DNA from: Candidozyma auris
Taxonomy: Eukaryota > Ascomycota > Pichiomycetes > Serinales > Metschnikowiaceae
Assembly: GCF_003013715.1 (NCBI RefSeq)
Contig: NC_072812.1
Coordinates: 1,984,001 to 2,048,000 of the forward strand
Direction of reading: 5' to 3'
DNA length: 64,000 nucleotides
Shown here: positions 38,811-48,197 of the stretch, piece by piece
How positions within the stretch are numbered: the first letter of the stretch is position 1
Layout of the letters: every line of letters begins with the position of its first letter
Made by a program: the position numbers and the translations under genes
The notes under the pieces: generated by a model
What the model saw: the letters and a program-made list of their open reading frames with translations, nothing else
What the model was told of the DNA's origin: nothing
Databases searched by the model: none

Positions 38811-39938
38811 TTAGGGGAAGGCGTCAGTAGTTCTCACCACCCTTCTGAAAATCTTCTTCACTGGATCAAATGTCTTAACCTCCACAGCGTTCTTAGGCAA
38901 TTTCTTGCCCTTCGGAATGTCAAGCACTGTACCTGGGACAGTCTCTGGCAATACCTTGGGGATGTACTTATGTCTGAACTCTATGATCTCCTCGTGAGTG
39001 AAAACGCCTGGCGTGTTTAAAAGCTCGTTGATTGCCTGCTTGTGTTCTGCTTTGAGGATAATGTTCGTGAACTCGGCATCTAGCTTGGCGAGAATATCCG
39101 TCTTCTTCTGCTGGATCGCTTCTGCGGTAAGTGGTTTATGAACTTGGGTCATATGGTCCAAAACAACAGCAGCATCTAACTCAGAGGCGAACTTTTTGTA
39201 TTCGTCAGATTTCTTCTTAACTTCTTGTTCCAGAAGCTCACCACGTCTTTGTGCCAACTGAAGCTCGAAGATTTCAGTGAATGTTACCTGGTCTCTTGCC
39301 TCCTCCAACGATTGGCCTATCTTCATGAGCGAACCGATTTTGAACAACCTCTCTGTAGCCTTGTCAGAATCTTTGAGTTCTGGAAACGTCTTTTGAATTT
39401 GTTGCTCCATCCACGACCTGTATTTTTGTGCAGAAGCTTGTCTCTTCTCTTCTGCTCTCTTCAACTCATCTTGGGCTAGGTATTCTTTCCTGCTCATGTG
39501 ATCCTCCTCTTTCTTGGCCTCGGCCTCATCTAATATTTGCTCATACCCAAACCTTCTCAATCGTGGATCGAAGTGGTTTTTTGGTAACGTCTGGTCTTTT
39601 TTTAATGCAACACCCACAAACTTCCTCAATGGGTGGAAAGGGTCCAAGTAGAACTTCACGTAACCTGGCTCCATGGCAAAAATCGTGTGATCACGGCCAA
39701 TAGCTACGTTTTCACCTGGGTGGATCTTGGTACCCCTTTGTCTCATTATAATCTCACCTGTATTGACAAACGTGTTCTCGTATGCCTTGGGCCCTAATCT
39801 ACGACCCGCAGAGTCATTTTTGTTGGTCTTGGAACCGCTGACTCTTTTCGTGGCAGTACGGATCTGTGATAAGCCACCAAATGCACATGACTGGGAGATG
39901 CTGGAAAAAGACCCAGAAGACGTTCTCAAGAGCGACAT
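38811..39938 (-). CDS. MRP7: Mitochondrial large-subunit ribosomal protein bL27m
   Basis: The product is 375 residues (371 in yeast Mrp7). The bL27 domain is near the start: SGSKTNKNDSAGRRLGPKAY, then GEIIMRQRGTKIHPGENV and IGRDHTIFAMEPGYVKFY. Bacterial L27 reaches the peptidyl-transferase centre; the yeast protein carries a long extra C-terminal region, also present here (about 150-375, helical, charged). The first 35 residues are Ser- and Arg-rich, a mitochondrial presequence. The ATG at 39938 is the first in frame. Confidence 0.95.
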   Translation of the reverse strand: MSLLRTSSGSFSSISQSCAFGGLSQIRTATKRVSGSKTNKNDSAGRRLGPKAYENTFVNTGEIIMRQRGTKIHPGENVAIGRDHTIFAMEPGYVKFYLDPFHPLRKFVGVALKKDQTLPKNHFDPRLRRFGYEQILDEAEAKKEEDHMSRKEYLAQDELKRAEEKRQASAQKYRSWMEQQIQKTFPELKDSDKATERLFKIGSLMKIGQSLEEARDQVTFTEIFELQLAQRRGELLEQEVKKKSDEYKKFASELDAAVVLDHMTQVHKPLTAEAIQQKKTDILAKLDAEFTNIILKAEHKQAINELLNTPGVFTHEEIIEFRHKYIPKVLPETVPGTVLDIPKGKKLPKNAVEVKTFDPVKKIFRRVVRTTDAFP

Positions 39939-40276
39939 ATGTAAAATGGTGGTGGTCTTGAAGTTTCACGGCTACTGAAAATTTAGACAGAATAGTGCGA
40001 TGTATGCCGGACATCCTCAGAACAAAGGATGGACCTTGCAAGCTCAAACCTGATCGATGACCGATGCTACTTAAAGAGGACATATTTTATCGCCTTTTAT
40101 GAAGTAAAGTTTCTATCATGTTAAAATTGTGCTCAGTGTGTATCGACTTGTGATGTCCCTCGTAGGTGTAGAGGGCACTCAGTGCGCACTTGACCTGACC
40201 ATAATGAAGGTGAGACTTCTCACCGTAAGCTATGCCAGATGCCAAAAAATAAACATTTAGGTTTGGAAAAAGAAAT

Positions 40277-40347
40277 TGCGCAAGCCCGGAATCGAACCGG
40301 GGGCCCAACGATGGCAACGTTGGATTTTACCACTAAACCACTTGCGC
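40277..40347 (-). tRNA. tRNA-Gly (anticodon GCC)
   Basis: 71 nt. Acceptor arms GCGCAAG and CTTGCGC with discriminator A; anticodon stem CAACG/CGTTG around TTGCCAT; T arm with GTTCGATTC. It looks essentially identical to the yeast tRNA-Gly(GCC). A T5 terminator lies just downstream on the minus strand (40267-40271). Confidence 0.96.
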
Positions 40348-40359
40348 TGTGGAAAGGTG

Positions 40360-40431
40360 CTCCGAGACGGGGAATTGAACCCCGGTCTACCACGCGACAA
40401 GCGGTAATTCTAGCCACTAAACTATCTCGGA
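40360..40431 (-). tRNA. tRNA-Asp (anticodon GTC)
   Basis: 72 nt. Acceptor arms TCCGAGA and TCTCGGA with discriminator G; anticodon region CGCTTGTCGCG as in yeast tRNA-Asp; T arm GGGGTTCAATTCCCC. It lies 12 nt upstream of tRNA-Gly in the same orientation, with no T4 or longer run between them. Confidence 0.96.
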
Positions 40432-41243
40432 TGTGCTTGGAAATATACAGGGGCATCATGTTCTATACAATGCAAAAACATGTCTTATTACTTGGTTTTT
40501 TCCGGTCAACTTTTCACTGGATTAATTTTAAACCTCATCAATTATATCTTTGATGTTTTGAAGCCACTCAGCGAAATTGGCAACACTGAAGTCAATCGCT
40601 CCTCTAATACATGAAGTCTTTAAAAAAAAAAGCGATACCTGTGATCGTTGTACCAGGTTACAGCAGTCAGAGGATCCGGGTTGTTCCATCTCAAAACTCA
40701 TAACCTGATGAACGCCATTTGGCACAACGCCTATGGCTTCAGAAATTTACAGAATTTGCGGTTGTCAGACACTTCCTATCTTGACCTTAGCGACCCTCAA
40801 TCAATGTATCCATCAAAAAGAAAGAAAGAAAGAGAATTAAGAAATAAAAAATGGTTCTCCAATATCATCGCTCTCATCTTGTCAAAACTCTTGACACTTC
40901 GGATCGGGCCGTTAACAACATCCGATATTATCGCATGTACAAAGCCACTCCCGAATCCCCGTTTCTCCTTTGCATCGGTGACAGTTTTTCGGCCACCACC
41001 TTCTTTTTTCCGCTGTCTATGCTTGCCAAAACGGTACTAAGCCCGCGCGAAGGGCATCTGATCTTGCTCTTCCATCGGCGATGCCGCTAGTCATTATATG
41101 CCAGAACCTGCTTGAGCTACATTGGGCATTAGTCAGAATGTTGCAATATATATATGCGCTCTGCCTGTCCCCACGCACAACAGCGTAATCAATAAACTTC
41201 TGAGGCATTGTGCGTTTCAACATCAACTATACGGAGCTCCACC

Positions 41244-42806
41244 ATGTCCAGACAAGAAGAAGCTTTTGTGGAGCGAAAAGACAATCCGGAATCTCTGTCA
41301 TTACCGTCATCCGTGGTCTCCCAAGATGTGGAAGTCACCGACTTTCGTGGTCCCGGCGAGGACGAAACACAAAACAACTTGGAAAGGACACCGAGTATGC
41401 TACAAAGAGTGCAGACTCGACTTTCTTTTTTCAACGAGCGTCTTCTGAAGCACAGAAAGCTGTTAGCTTTGAGATTCCTCACCGTGTATTTGATCATGAG
41501 CTTTTTTATTTTAGGAATCTTTTCTATTTATTGGGGGACTGGTTACAAGCGTAACACCAGATATGACCGTCTCAGAATGTTGGTGGTCATCGAGGATGCT
41601 CAGGTTGTCAACGGTACTGAGCCTGTCATTGGCAACACCCTAAAGCATATCTTGGAGGAGCCTCTGCTGCACGAGCTCGGAAACTGGTTGATTCAGAATC
41701 TTACGGAGTTTGAGGACACTGCCCGCAGCCATGGCAATTCGATTTACGACGAGGTGGCTCGCCAGGTGCACCATCAGGAATACTGGGCCGGAATTTACGT
41801 CCCTGCAAATGCCTCCAATGACCTCAAGAACGCTATCGTTGCTGGTGATACCTCTTACAACGTGAGCCAGGAGTCTGTTAAGGTGTACTACGAAACGGGT
41901 CGTGACATGATGGCGATGAACTCGTACGTCACACCAAATATTCAAAAGATCTCTGCGAGATTCGCTGCAAACACAAGCGGAGTCGTCAATGGTCTACTAG
42001 CTGGCATGGACGCCTCTAGCATTTTTTCAAACATAGACTCTCGCGAAGTTGCAACAACTCCTCTTCAATTTTACATGTATGATGCCCGTCCATGGAATGA
42101 CCCAACACTTTTTGCTCCATCACAGGTTGGCCTTATTTATATGATCATTGTGACCTTTTTTGGCTTCAATTTCTTTCTCGAAATCCACCAATCCGTGGCA
42201 AGCTTTGGCCTCAAAACTATCCACTTAATTTTATACAGAGTTTTGTCCTCGATTTTCACTTTCTTTATCGTCAGTTTGGTGTACTCTCTTGTCACGCTAG
42301 CATTTCAAGTTGACTTCACGGTTGCATTTGGTCATTCAGGCTTTTTAGTGTACTGGATGACAAACTTTTTAACTATGTGGGCGGTTGGTGCTATGAATGA
42401 GACCATGGCGATGTGGTGTATCATGTACTACCCACCACTTCTCGGCTTCTGGATGTTGTTCTGGGTCATTGTTAACATCTCTTCAACTTTTACTCCAATC
42501 GCCCTTTTGCCTAAGTTTTACAGGTATGGCTACGCCTTGCCAATTCATGCCTCGTACGAAATCACAAAAGTAATTTTTTTCGACACTTACAAAGGTGCCA
42601 TGGGCAGAAACTTCGGTATCTTGGTCGCATGGGACGCATTTGGCACAATTGCATTGCTTTTGACCTCCAAAAAATTCGGCCAGAAAATGGGTGCAAAAGC
42701 TAAGGCTTCAAAGGAGAAGATCAAGCAAGAAGTGAGAGAGGAGTACGAGAAGAAGAACATTGACCACAGCGTCTCCGAGTCTCCAAGGGAAAGAGCTGAA
42801 CAATGA
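41244..42806 (+). CDS. Sng1-family membrane protein (DUF3533)
   Basis: The product is 520 residues (yeast Sng1 is 547). The family is named for resistance to nitrosoguanidine when overexpressed in yeast; members are plasma-membrane proteins, some tied to lipid asymmetry or drug resistance. Layout: a hydrophilic N-terminus, one membrane segment near residues 78-98 (LRFLTVYLIMSFFILGIFSIYWG), a large outer domain with an Asn-glycosylation-type site, then about five membrane segments (about 295-480) and a basic cytosolic tail. FGFNFFLEIHQSV and PPLLGFWMLFWVIVNISST fit the DUF3533 pattern. The frame opens at a TTG (41208); the first ATG is 41244. SNG1 itself and its paralogue YJR015W cannot be told apart here. 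Confidence 0.87.
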   Translation: MSRQEEAFVERKDNPESLSLPSSVVSQDVEVTDFRGPGEDETQNNLERTPSMLQRVQTRLSFFNERLLKHRKLLALRFLTVYLIMSFFILGIFSIYWGTGYKRNTRYDRLRMLVVIEDAQVVNGTEPVIGNTLKHILEEPLLHELGNWLIQNLTEFEDTARSHGNSIYDEVARQVHHQEYWAGIYVPANASNDLKNAIVAGDTSYNVSQESVKVYYETGRDMMAMNSYVTPNIQKISARFAANTSGVVNGLLAGMDASSIFSNIDSREVATTPLQFYMYDARPWNDPTLFAPSQVGLIYMIIVTFFGFNFFLEIHQSVASFGLKTIHLILYRVLSSIFTFFIVSLVYSLVTLAFQVDFTVAFGHSGFLVYWMTNFLTMWAVGAMNETMAMWCIMYYPPLLGFWMLFWVIVNISSTFTPIALLPKFYRYGYALPIHASYEITKVIFFDTYKGAMGRNFGILVAWDAFGTIALLLTSKKFGQKMGAKAKASKEKIKQEVREEYEKKNIDHSVSESPRERAEQ

Positions 42807-44664
42807 AGTACCCCTGCTTTTTCTTAAAGCTACCCGTGTATAGACGCATAATAATGAACTATTTAATAGAACGAACGCAGTGCAGGAAATGGCTTCCACC
42901 TTTGATGAAAGATGGCAGAACAAGATTGATTATTTTGTAAGGATATCAAGGCGGTTCACAAACATGTCGAAAAATTATCGCTACACATTAAGCCGAGGCA
43001 ATTACTTAAGGTATACACCCAGGGTGAAGAAAAGAAGAATAGACCTATTTCGAGAGCAATATCATTGTGAATGTGAAATACGCTAAAATTTAACCCTGAT
43101 ACATCTTTGTAACCATGCATCTTGTGATACCAGGCATGATATATAGTCGACAGAAGAGAAATCTACTGTTTGGTGCCTTTCATGTTTCATGAGGGTGAGG
43201 ACGATTGGTATTCGGGAACAACTCGACCAAGAATACCCTGGGTGGAAGCAGCCAAAACTTCCAGGCCCGATGCAATTGTTTTAAATGCCCCGTTCTTCTG
43301 GACACAACATACAAGATTTCAAGACGTCAAATTGAGTTTGTCACACATCACATACTAGAAGAGAAAGAAGCGACAGCTCGGAAACGATCACCAAACTTTT
43401 TTTTTCTGCTCCCGGAAATCAAAGCGGGCAACTTACTCGGTTTCCCCTAGGGGGCATTGACAGAAGCATGAATGTCCAATTTCAATGAGTCTGTTGTATG
43501 GTATTCCACTTGGCTCAGGACCACCAATTTTGGAGGCAGCCACTATGGAATTGAATAAATAAAAAGTAATCAAGTAACAAATTGATCTCTAGGCGTCACT
43601 GGTTGAATTCACTTAAAAAAAAGGCTTTCATTTTCACTCCACATCATTTATGCCTCTCGTATATTGTGATACTCATATAATTGGATACCGTTTTTGATTC
43701 CTTCACCCTTTGAAGCACTCATTACTAGGGAACCCACCCTAGCACGCATTGAGCGTATAGAAAGTTGAATGAGCAAGCGAATGATTAATTGCGATGTATC
43801 AGCTGAATAAGCAAAACTACGGTCTCCTCGTGAAAGGTTGAAATTTATCCTGGGTCTCTCTCGGGGCGCCGCAAAAGTTCACGACGCTATGAAGGGCCCT
43901 TCATTCAATGAATCAGCTTATCCTTCCTCGGCTAATTGGATTTGAAGAGCTTTTCAAGGCAAAACTTCGATGATTAAAGTGGTTTGAAGCGTCTAGTAAA
44001 AAGGACGCCAAAAGTTCATATCGCTTCGTGGCTGCACTACAAGACTTCTCACTTTCTAGGCTAAGACTTATCCAAGCCCTCCTTTGTTTCGGGGATTTAC
44101 TACTGATTTTGCTCTACGATATTCCAAATGGGCAATCCAATCGTCTCGTTTAGGCACAACTATGGATTTGACTGTTCATATTGAGAAATTCTGCTTCGAA
44201 ATCATAATCGAGCTCTCTTGGTTCCAGGTCCGACCAACAATCGTGTCAAATAAGGTTTGGGGTATGAGAGCTGTCGGAGCAAAGTCATTGCTGTGTAGCA
44301 CTCAACTTTGAAATAAACAAAAACAAAAGCCTCGGGTCCCAGGAGTTATACCAAGAATAGAACGAGTCATTTGAAATGCTCTCATTGAACTACATTCATC
44401 AATAGATCGAGGAGGCGCGACCTTCAGGGGAACGGCTGCAAAAGCCACCGTGTTATGCATACTGATCTAAATATACTAGTCATCTCAAAATACTTCAGGT
44501 AGAGACACACGGTCACCCTTGGCCGGTTGCGGATTTTGCCTACGGAGATACTTCGGCTCCTACGTGACCCGTTGATGACTGGTCAATGATTCTATATATA
44601 GTAGTTTGACGAAGTATATAAAATGAATGCTTTTGCTCCTCAACAACTCGCGTGGTAAAACAAC
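42807..44664. other. Gene-poor region before the secreted protein gene
   Basis: 1,858 bp. Open frames near 42889-43086 and 44084-44311 lack recognisable features. A near-match to the recurrent motif, CGGCTGCAAA, is at 44434-44443, and TATA-like sequences lie near 44,594 and 44,615. No tRNA or repeat element seen. Confidence 0.45.
44614..44621 (+). promoter_or_regulatory. TATA box of the secreted protein gene
   Basis: TATATAAA-type sequence about 44-50 bp before the ATG at 44665; a second candidate, CTATATATAG, lies about 20 bp further upstream. Confidence 0.5.
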
Positions 44665-45147
44665 ATGATCAGATACTTCGTCGCACTCTTCCTCTTTGCT
44701 TTCCTTACCTCGGCAACAATTGATCCAAAATATTTTGCGCTCCATGTCATTGATCCGGGAAATGACGATATCTTCGTCGTGAGAAACTATTCTCGTTATC
44801 CTATATTGGTGTCGCATCTGGACTACGAAGATCTCGACGGGCCAGTACTGGGTCCCCAAGTTTTCTATTTCGATGACGACGAAAAATTAAGAAGCTCCAA
44901 GAACGATGATTTCGTGTCGGTTCAGACATGGAACTCATGGGGGGAGAACAAGCAGACTCTTCTCTTTAATGACACGGTTTCGTTCGACGGTTTTCACAAG
45001 CAGGATGGTTACTTAGCCCACAACGGTAATACGACCTTCTTCTCATGCAATGCATATCCGACCGACAAATATGTTGAGTTTTTGACCATTGACGACAGTT
45101 GCTTCTTAGCCCATCCAGTGCAGTTACGACTCGTATATCCGGTATAA
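44665..45147 (+). CDS. Small secreted protein, unknown function
   Basis: The product is 160 residues and not recognised. It has a typical signal peptide (MIRYFVALFLFAFLTSA, residues 1-17), likely cut after the Ala. The mature part, about 140 residues, is acidic and aromatic, with three Asn-glycosylation sequons (NYS, NDT, NTT) and two Cys residues near the C-terminus (in FFSCNAYP and DSCFLAHP) that could form one disulphide. There is no C-terminal hydrophobic tail, so no GPI anchor is predicted; it should be secreted or loosely wall-bound. Beta-rich sequence with many aromatic residues recalls small yeast cell-wall proteins, but I cannot place it in a family. It converges on PGS1 with 26 bp between stops. 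Confidence 0.7.
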   Translation: MIRYFVALFLFAFLTSATIDPKYFALHVIDPGNDDIFVVRNYSRYPILVSHLDYEDLDGPVLGPQVFYFDDDEKLRSSKNDDFVSVQTWNSWGENKQTLLFNDTVSFDGFHKQDGYLAHNGNTTFFSCNAYPTDKYVEFLTIDDSCFLAHPVQLRLVYPV

Positions 45148-45173
45148 TGAATAGCTTGCTTTCAGAAATTGCG

Positions 45174-46853
45174 TCAGAGTTTCCCTCCAAAGAATTTCAA
45201 TGCCAAGTGAACACCGTAACTAATCTTACGGTCCTCGCCAACCTCATACACCTCAAGAGGTGTAATGGGGTTTCCTTGAGCATCGAGCTTCTCTTCTTGT
45301 TTTTCCGTAGGTTGTTTCAACTTGGGTTTAAAGTCTTCGAGCTGCAAGCGATGAGCGTGCAACATTAAATTATCAATTTCTGACCGCATACGATGCTTCA
45401 AGTCTTCATCCTTGGTGATGACAATTGCATTTGTCTCTAAATCTAACGAATATGCACGTTTGGTGAAGTTGGAAGATCCGATGACGGTGATGCAAGGTTC
45501 ATCTTCTTCTGGAACTGTAATCCACAATCCCTTGGCATGATATGACCAGCCACCAGGAGTGTTTACGACACCATTTTGCCATTCATATAATTTGATGAGT
45601 TCGTCTTTTTCTCTGCGCTTGAGCTCCTCCAAGAACTTTTTTGCGATCAATAAATACGCCTCCGGGATGTAATAAGAAACACCGGGGGATTTGTAGAATG
45701 AATTTGCCTTGGCAGATGCTGTAATCACGGTGCCTGCTGCTTTACCGTTGCACAACTTGTCTTGAATTTGCGGAAGCATGTTGAAGTACCCCGCTGTGAA
45801 CCACCACTTGATTTTTGATGAATCTAAAAATGTCAAAAGACGCAAAATAGCTGGTTTCTCGGTTGAAGCGTCGTTCTGAGCATGAAATAAAGGAGTGAAT
45901 TGAGAAACAGGGTAAACAATGGTGTCGAAATCGTCCGTATCAGTATACTGCTCAAAGTCATTGAGTTGGTGCTGCTTCAACAAGGGCTCGAGCAAATGAG
46001 ATGAGTCGGAAATAAAGCGGTGGAAGTTTATATCTGGCTCGCACGACTTGTTTGAAGTTGGCCACGACAAACGGAAAGTCTGATGTTTATGAGGCTTCGC
46101 AGTTGTCAAGAGCTGATAAGAAAGACTGGCCACGGCTTTATGGATTTTGAAATAATAGTCAGTTATGGCAGCATCCTTGAACAAATAGTATCTGTCCTGA
46201 CGGTCAGTGAAGTAATCTTGGGACAAGTTGGCCCCAGAAAGCATCACCTCATTGTCAAAACCATAGAGCTTCATATGCTGGAGGCCGAAGCTCTCGTTGA
46301 CACGTTTCGGAGCCAAATTCTTCTTGAAACCACTCAAGTGAGGGGTGTGGTACATTCTAATGTCGACTCTGTGTTTGCCGTACTTTTCCACGAGCGTAAC
46401 AAGCAAAGATGCAGAGGACGGGTTGTTGGGAGCTTCACGAGTGCCGCGTAGAGCGTCGGTCAAGATGTACACTTTCAACTCTTCGTTTTTCGCCAACGCC
46501 TCTGAAAGCGTCTCGACAAGCTCCACCTGGCCCTTCCCCACGTACAAAGAGCTGAGAAACACTTTCGACTGAGCGTTCAAGATTTTTTGTTTCAACTTGG
46601 CATAGAAGTCAGTTGGATTCGTCAAGACCTCAATGTTGGAGCCTTTGGTGGTGAACCTGGGCGCGATGGCATCCAACTGTTGGAAGATGGTGGTCAAGCG
46701 AGGATGGAACAGCGACGAAACCTCTGGAGGAAACGCCACATTGTTGGTGGCGTACAGACGAGCCTTTGGCGAAGCCGCTTGCCTGGCACCAAAGAAGTAG
46801 TTGTAGACGGACCCGAGCATACGATTGTGAGCAGCAGCGAGTCTAATCACCAT
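45174..46853 (-). CDS. PGS1: Phosphatidylglycerophosphate synthase
   Basis: The product is 559 residues (521 in yeast). Pgs1 makes phosphatidylglycerophosphate from CDP-diacylglycerol and glycerol-3-phosphate, the first committed step to cardiolipin, in mitochondria. It belongs to the phospholipase D superfamily: the first HKD motif is His193, Lys195 and Asp200 in HMKLYGFDNEVMLSGAN; the second is in SYHAKGLWI, with GSSNFTKRAY downstream. The first 40 residues are basic and Ala-rich, a mitochondrial signal. The ATG at 46853 is the first in frame. Confidence 0.95.
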   Translation of the reverse strand: MVIRLAAAHNRMLGSVYNYFFGARQAASPKARLYATNNVAFPPEVSSLFHPRLTTIFQQLDAIAPRFTTKGSNIEVLTNPTDFYAKLKQKILNAQSKVFLSSLYVGKGQVELVETLSEALAKNEELKVYILTDALRGTREAPNNPSSASLLVTLVEKYGKHRVDIRMYHTPHLSGFKKNLAPKRVNESFGLQHMKLYGFDNEVMLSGANLSQDYFTDRQDRYYLFKDAAITDYYFKIHKAVASLSYQLLTTAKPHKHQTFRLSWPTSNKSCEPDINFHRFISDSSHLLEPLLKQHQLNDFEQYTDTDDFDTIVYPVSQFTPLFHAQNDASTEKPAILRLLTFLDSSKIKWWFTAGYFNMLPQIQDKLCNGKAAGTVITASAKANSFYKSPGVSYYIPEAYLLIAKKFLEELKRREKDELIKLYEWQNGVVNTPGGWSYHAKGLWITVPEEDEPCITVIGSSNFTKRAYSLDLETNAIVITKDEDLKHRMRSEIDNLMLHAHRLQLEDFKPKLKQPTEKQEEKLDAQGNPITPLEVYEVGEDRKISYGVHLALKFFGGKL

Positions 46854-47319
46854 AAGGTGGACGAAGGTACAAAGGAGGGAATAACGGAGAGGGTCGCTGG
46901 TATTCTTTTTATTGGATAGGAGACTGGAAACCGCCTATATGTATGCGTCGCTGAAACCTTGGAAGAAAAAAAAAAGTGTATGCTTTGGGTCCGGAAAGGA
47001 AGTTTGAGATAAGATATGCGAGATAGGTTGGTGGGGAGGGCACACACTGAGGAAGAGAAAAAAAAATACAGTGCTGAGACCAGTAAAAAGCACACTGGCA
47101 GACGTTGAGAGTATGAAGGAAGTGCGAAAGAGAAAAAAAAAAAATGTCTGGCAGTGCCTCTGTCAGAGGGGAAGGCGGAGACCCAGGAGGAGACTGGCGG
47201 GAGCAAAGACTATACCAAAAGAAATAGCCCCTTAAGGTGCATTGATCTCATTGGATTTCATGCTCGGATCTTTGAAGTTCCCGCTCCTCGCATCACTCAC
47301 AATAGGCGTTCTCATTTTG

Positions 47320-47352
47320 CTCTCTCTCTCTCTTTCTCTCCCTCTCTCTCTC
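47320..47352 (+). repeat. CT-dinucleotide tract
   Basis: About 33 bases of nearly pure TC repeat, interrupted by single T and C insertions. Confidence 0.9.
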
Positions 47353-47564
47353 GTCTTTCGCATCTCTTCCTGCCTCACCTCGTTACTGCTTCTGGAGTTC
47401 GGTCTTGTGACTGGCACATTGTTCTGGAGGCATTGTTGAAATGGGATGACGTGCGGATTACGGTACCGAACGGCAATTGTCTGTTTGTTTAGTGAATGTG
47501 ATGCCAGTTGCCAAGGGTGTTGTTGCTCAGCTGTCTGGCCTGGAGGGAGCATTACACTGTGGGA

Positions 47565-47574
47565 TTTGCAACCA
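47565..47574 (-). promoter_or_regulatory. TGGYTGCRAA motif upstream of PGS1
   Basis: TGGTTGCAAA on the minus strand, same orientation as PGS1, about 710 bp before its ATG. Confidence 0.4.
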
Positions 47575-47917
47575 TTCAGGGGGCTGTGATTGTGCAACCA
47601 AAGCAAAATCAAGTAGAAGTAGAAGAGTTAATTTTACGGGTAAGAAGATTTATTGCCGTTAAGAATTCAAGAATATTTGGCTCCTCTTCTTCTTCTATAC
47701 CTGGATGAGACTGTTCAGGAGACTCGTGGCTTGTAGGTGTGAACGGCTTCTAAACAGGTGAATTACCTTAATATAGGCAAAGTGTTTCTGTTCAGGACTG
47801 GGTTTCAAACATACTAGGTCTACGTGAATTTTTGGTAGTATTTTTGTCAAATTTTAGGAGCGGTCCGGCAACGCTGGTGGTGGCCTATCTTTTCCATATA
47901 TCGCATAATTTTCCCGC

Positions 47918-47927
47918 TGGTTGCGAA
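47918..47927 (+). promoter_or_regulatory. TGGYTGCRAA motif
   Basis: TGGTTGCGAA, about 1,065 bp upstream of PGS1 and 270 bp beyond the YLF2 stop. Confidence 0.35.
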
Positions 47928-48197
47928 AACACGCTAGAGATAAGCAGTGAGCAACAAAAAGTGCAAATCAAAAAGCCCTTCATAATTGTAGATAGGAGAC
48001 TACCCTTCTCTTTTTACATCGTGTTCTCTTGCCCTTGCTCTTGCTGACGAAAATCTTTAGGAATGAAAGTAGCCCACTTACGATTTTTTTTTATTTTTCT
48101 ACCCTTTTTCTACTTTGAGTAATTCGCTAGACCCCTCCATAACTATATTTACACTATTTCCTCGAAATGCACCTATTAATTTCCCTCACCCCCCGCT

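Larger units (their letters stand above)
39939..41243. other. Intergenic region with a tRNA pair, MRP7/SNG1-like
   Basis: 1,305 bp containing tRNA-Asp and tRNA-Gly (40277-40431). Outside them the DNA is AT-rich with A-runs near 40625 and 40825-40850. No protein gene is supported. The final 100 bp contain ATATATAT at about 41147, a likely TATA for the SNG1-like gene. Confidence 0.45.
46854..48197. other. Long intergenic region upstream of PGS1
   Basis: 1,344 bp between the PGS1 start and the YLF2 end. It contains A-runs (46967-46977, 47061-47068, 47134-47145), a CT-rich tract (47320-47352), and two recurrent motifs (47565, 47918). I see no credible gene. Confidence 0.45.

Noticed and set aside
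42889..43086. 65-residue basic open frame after the SNG1-like gene
   Set aside because: Short, no recognisable features, and chance ORFs of this size are common here.
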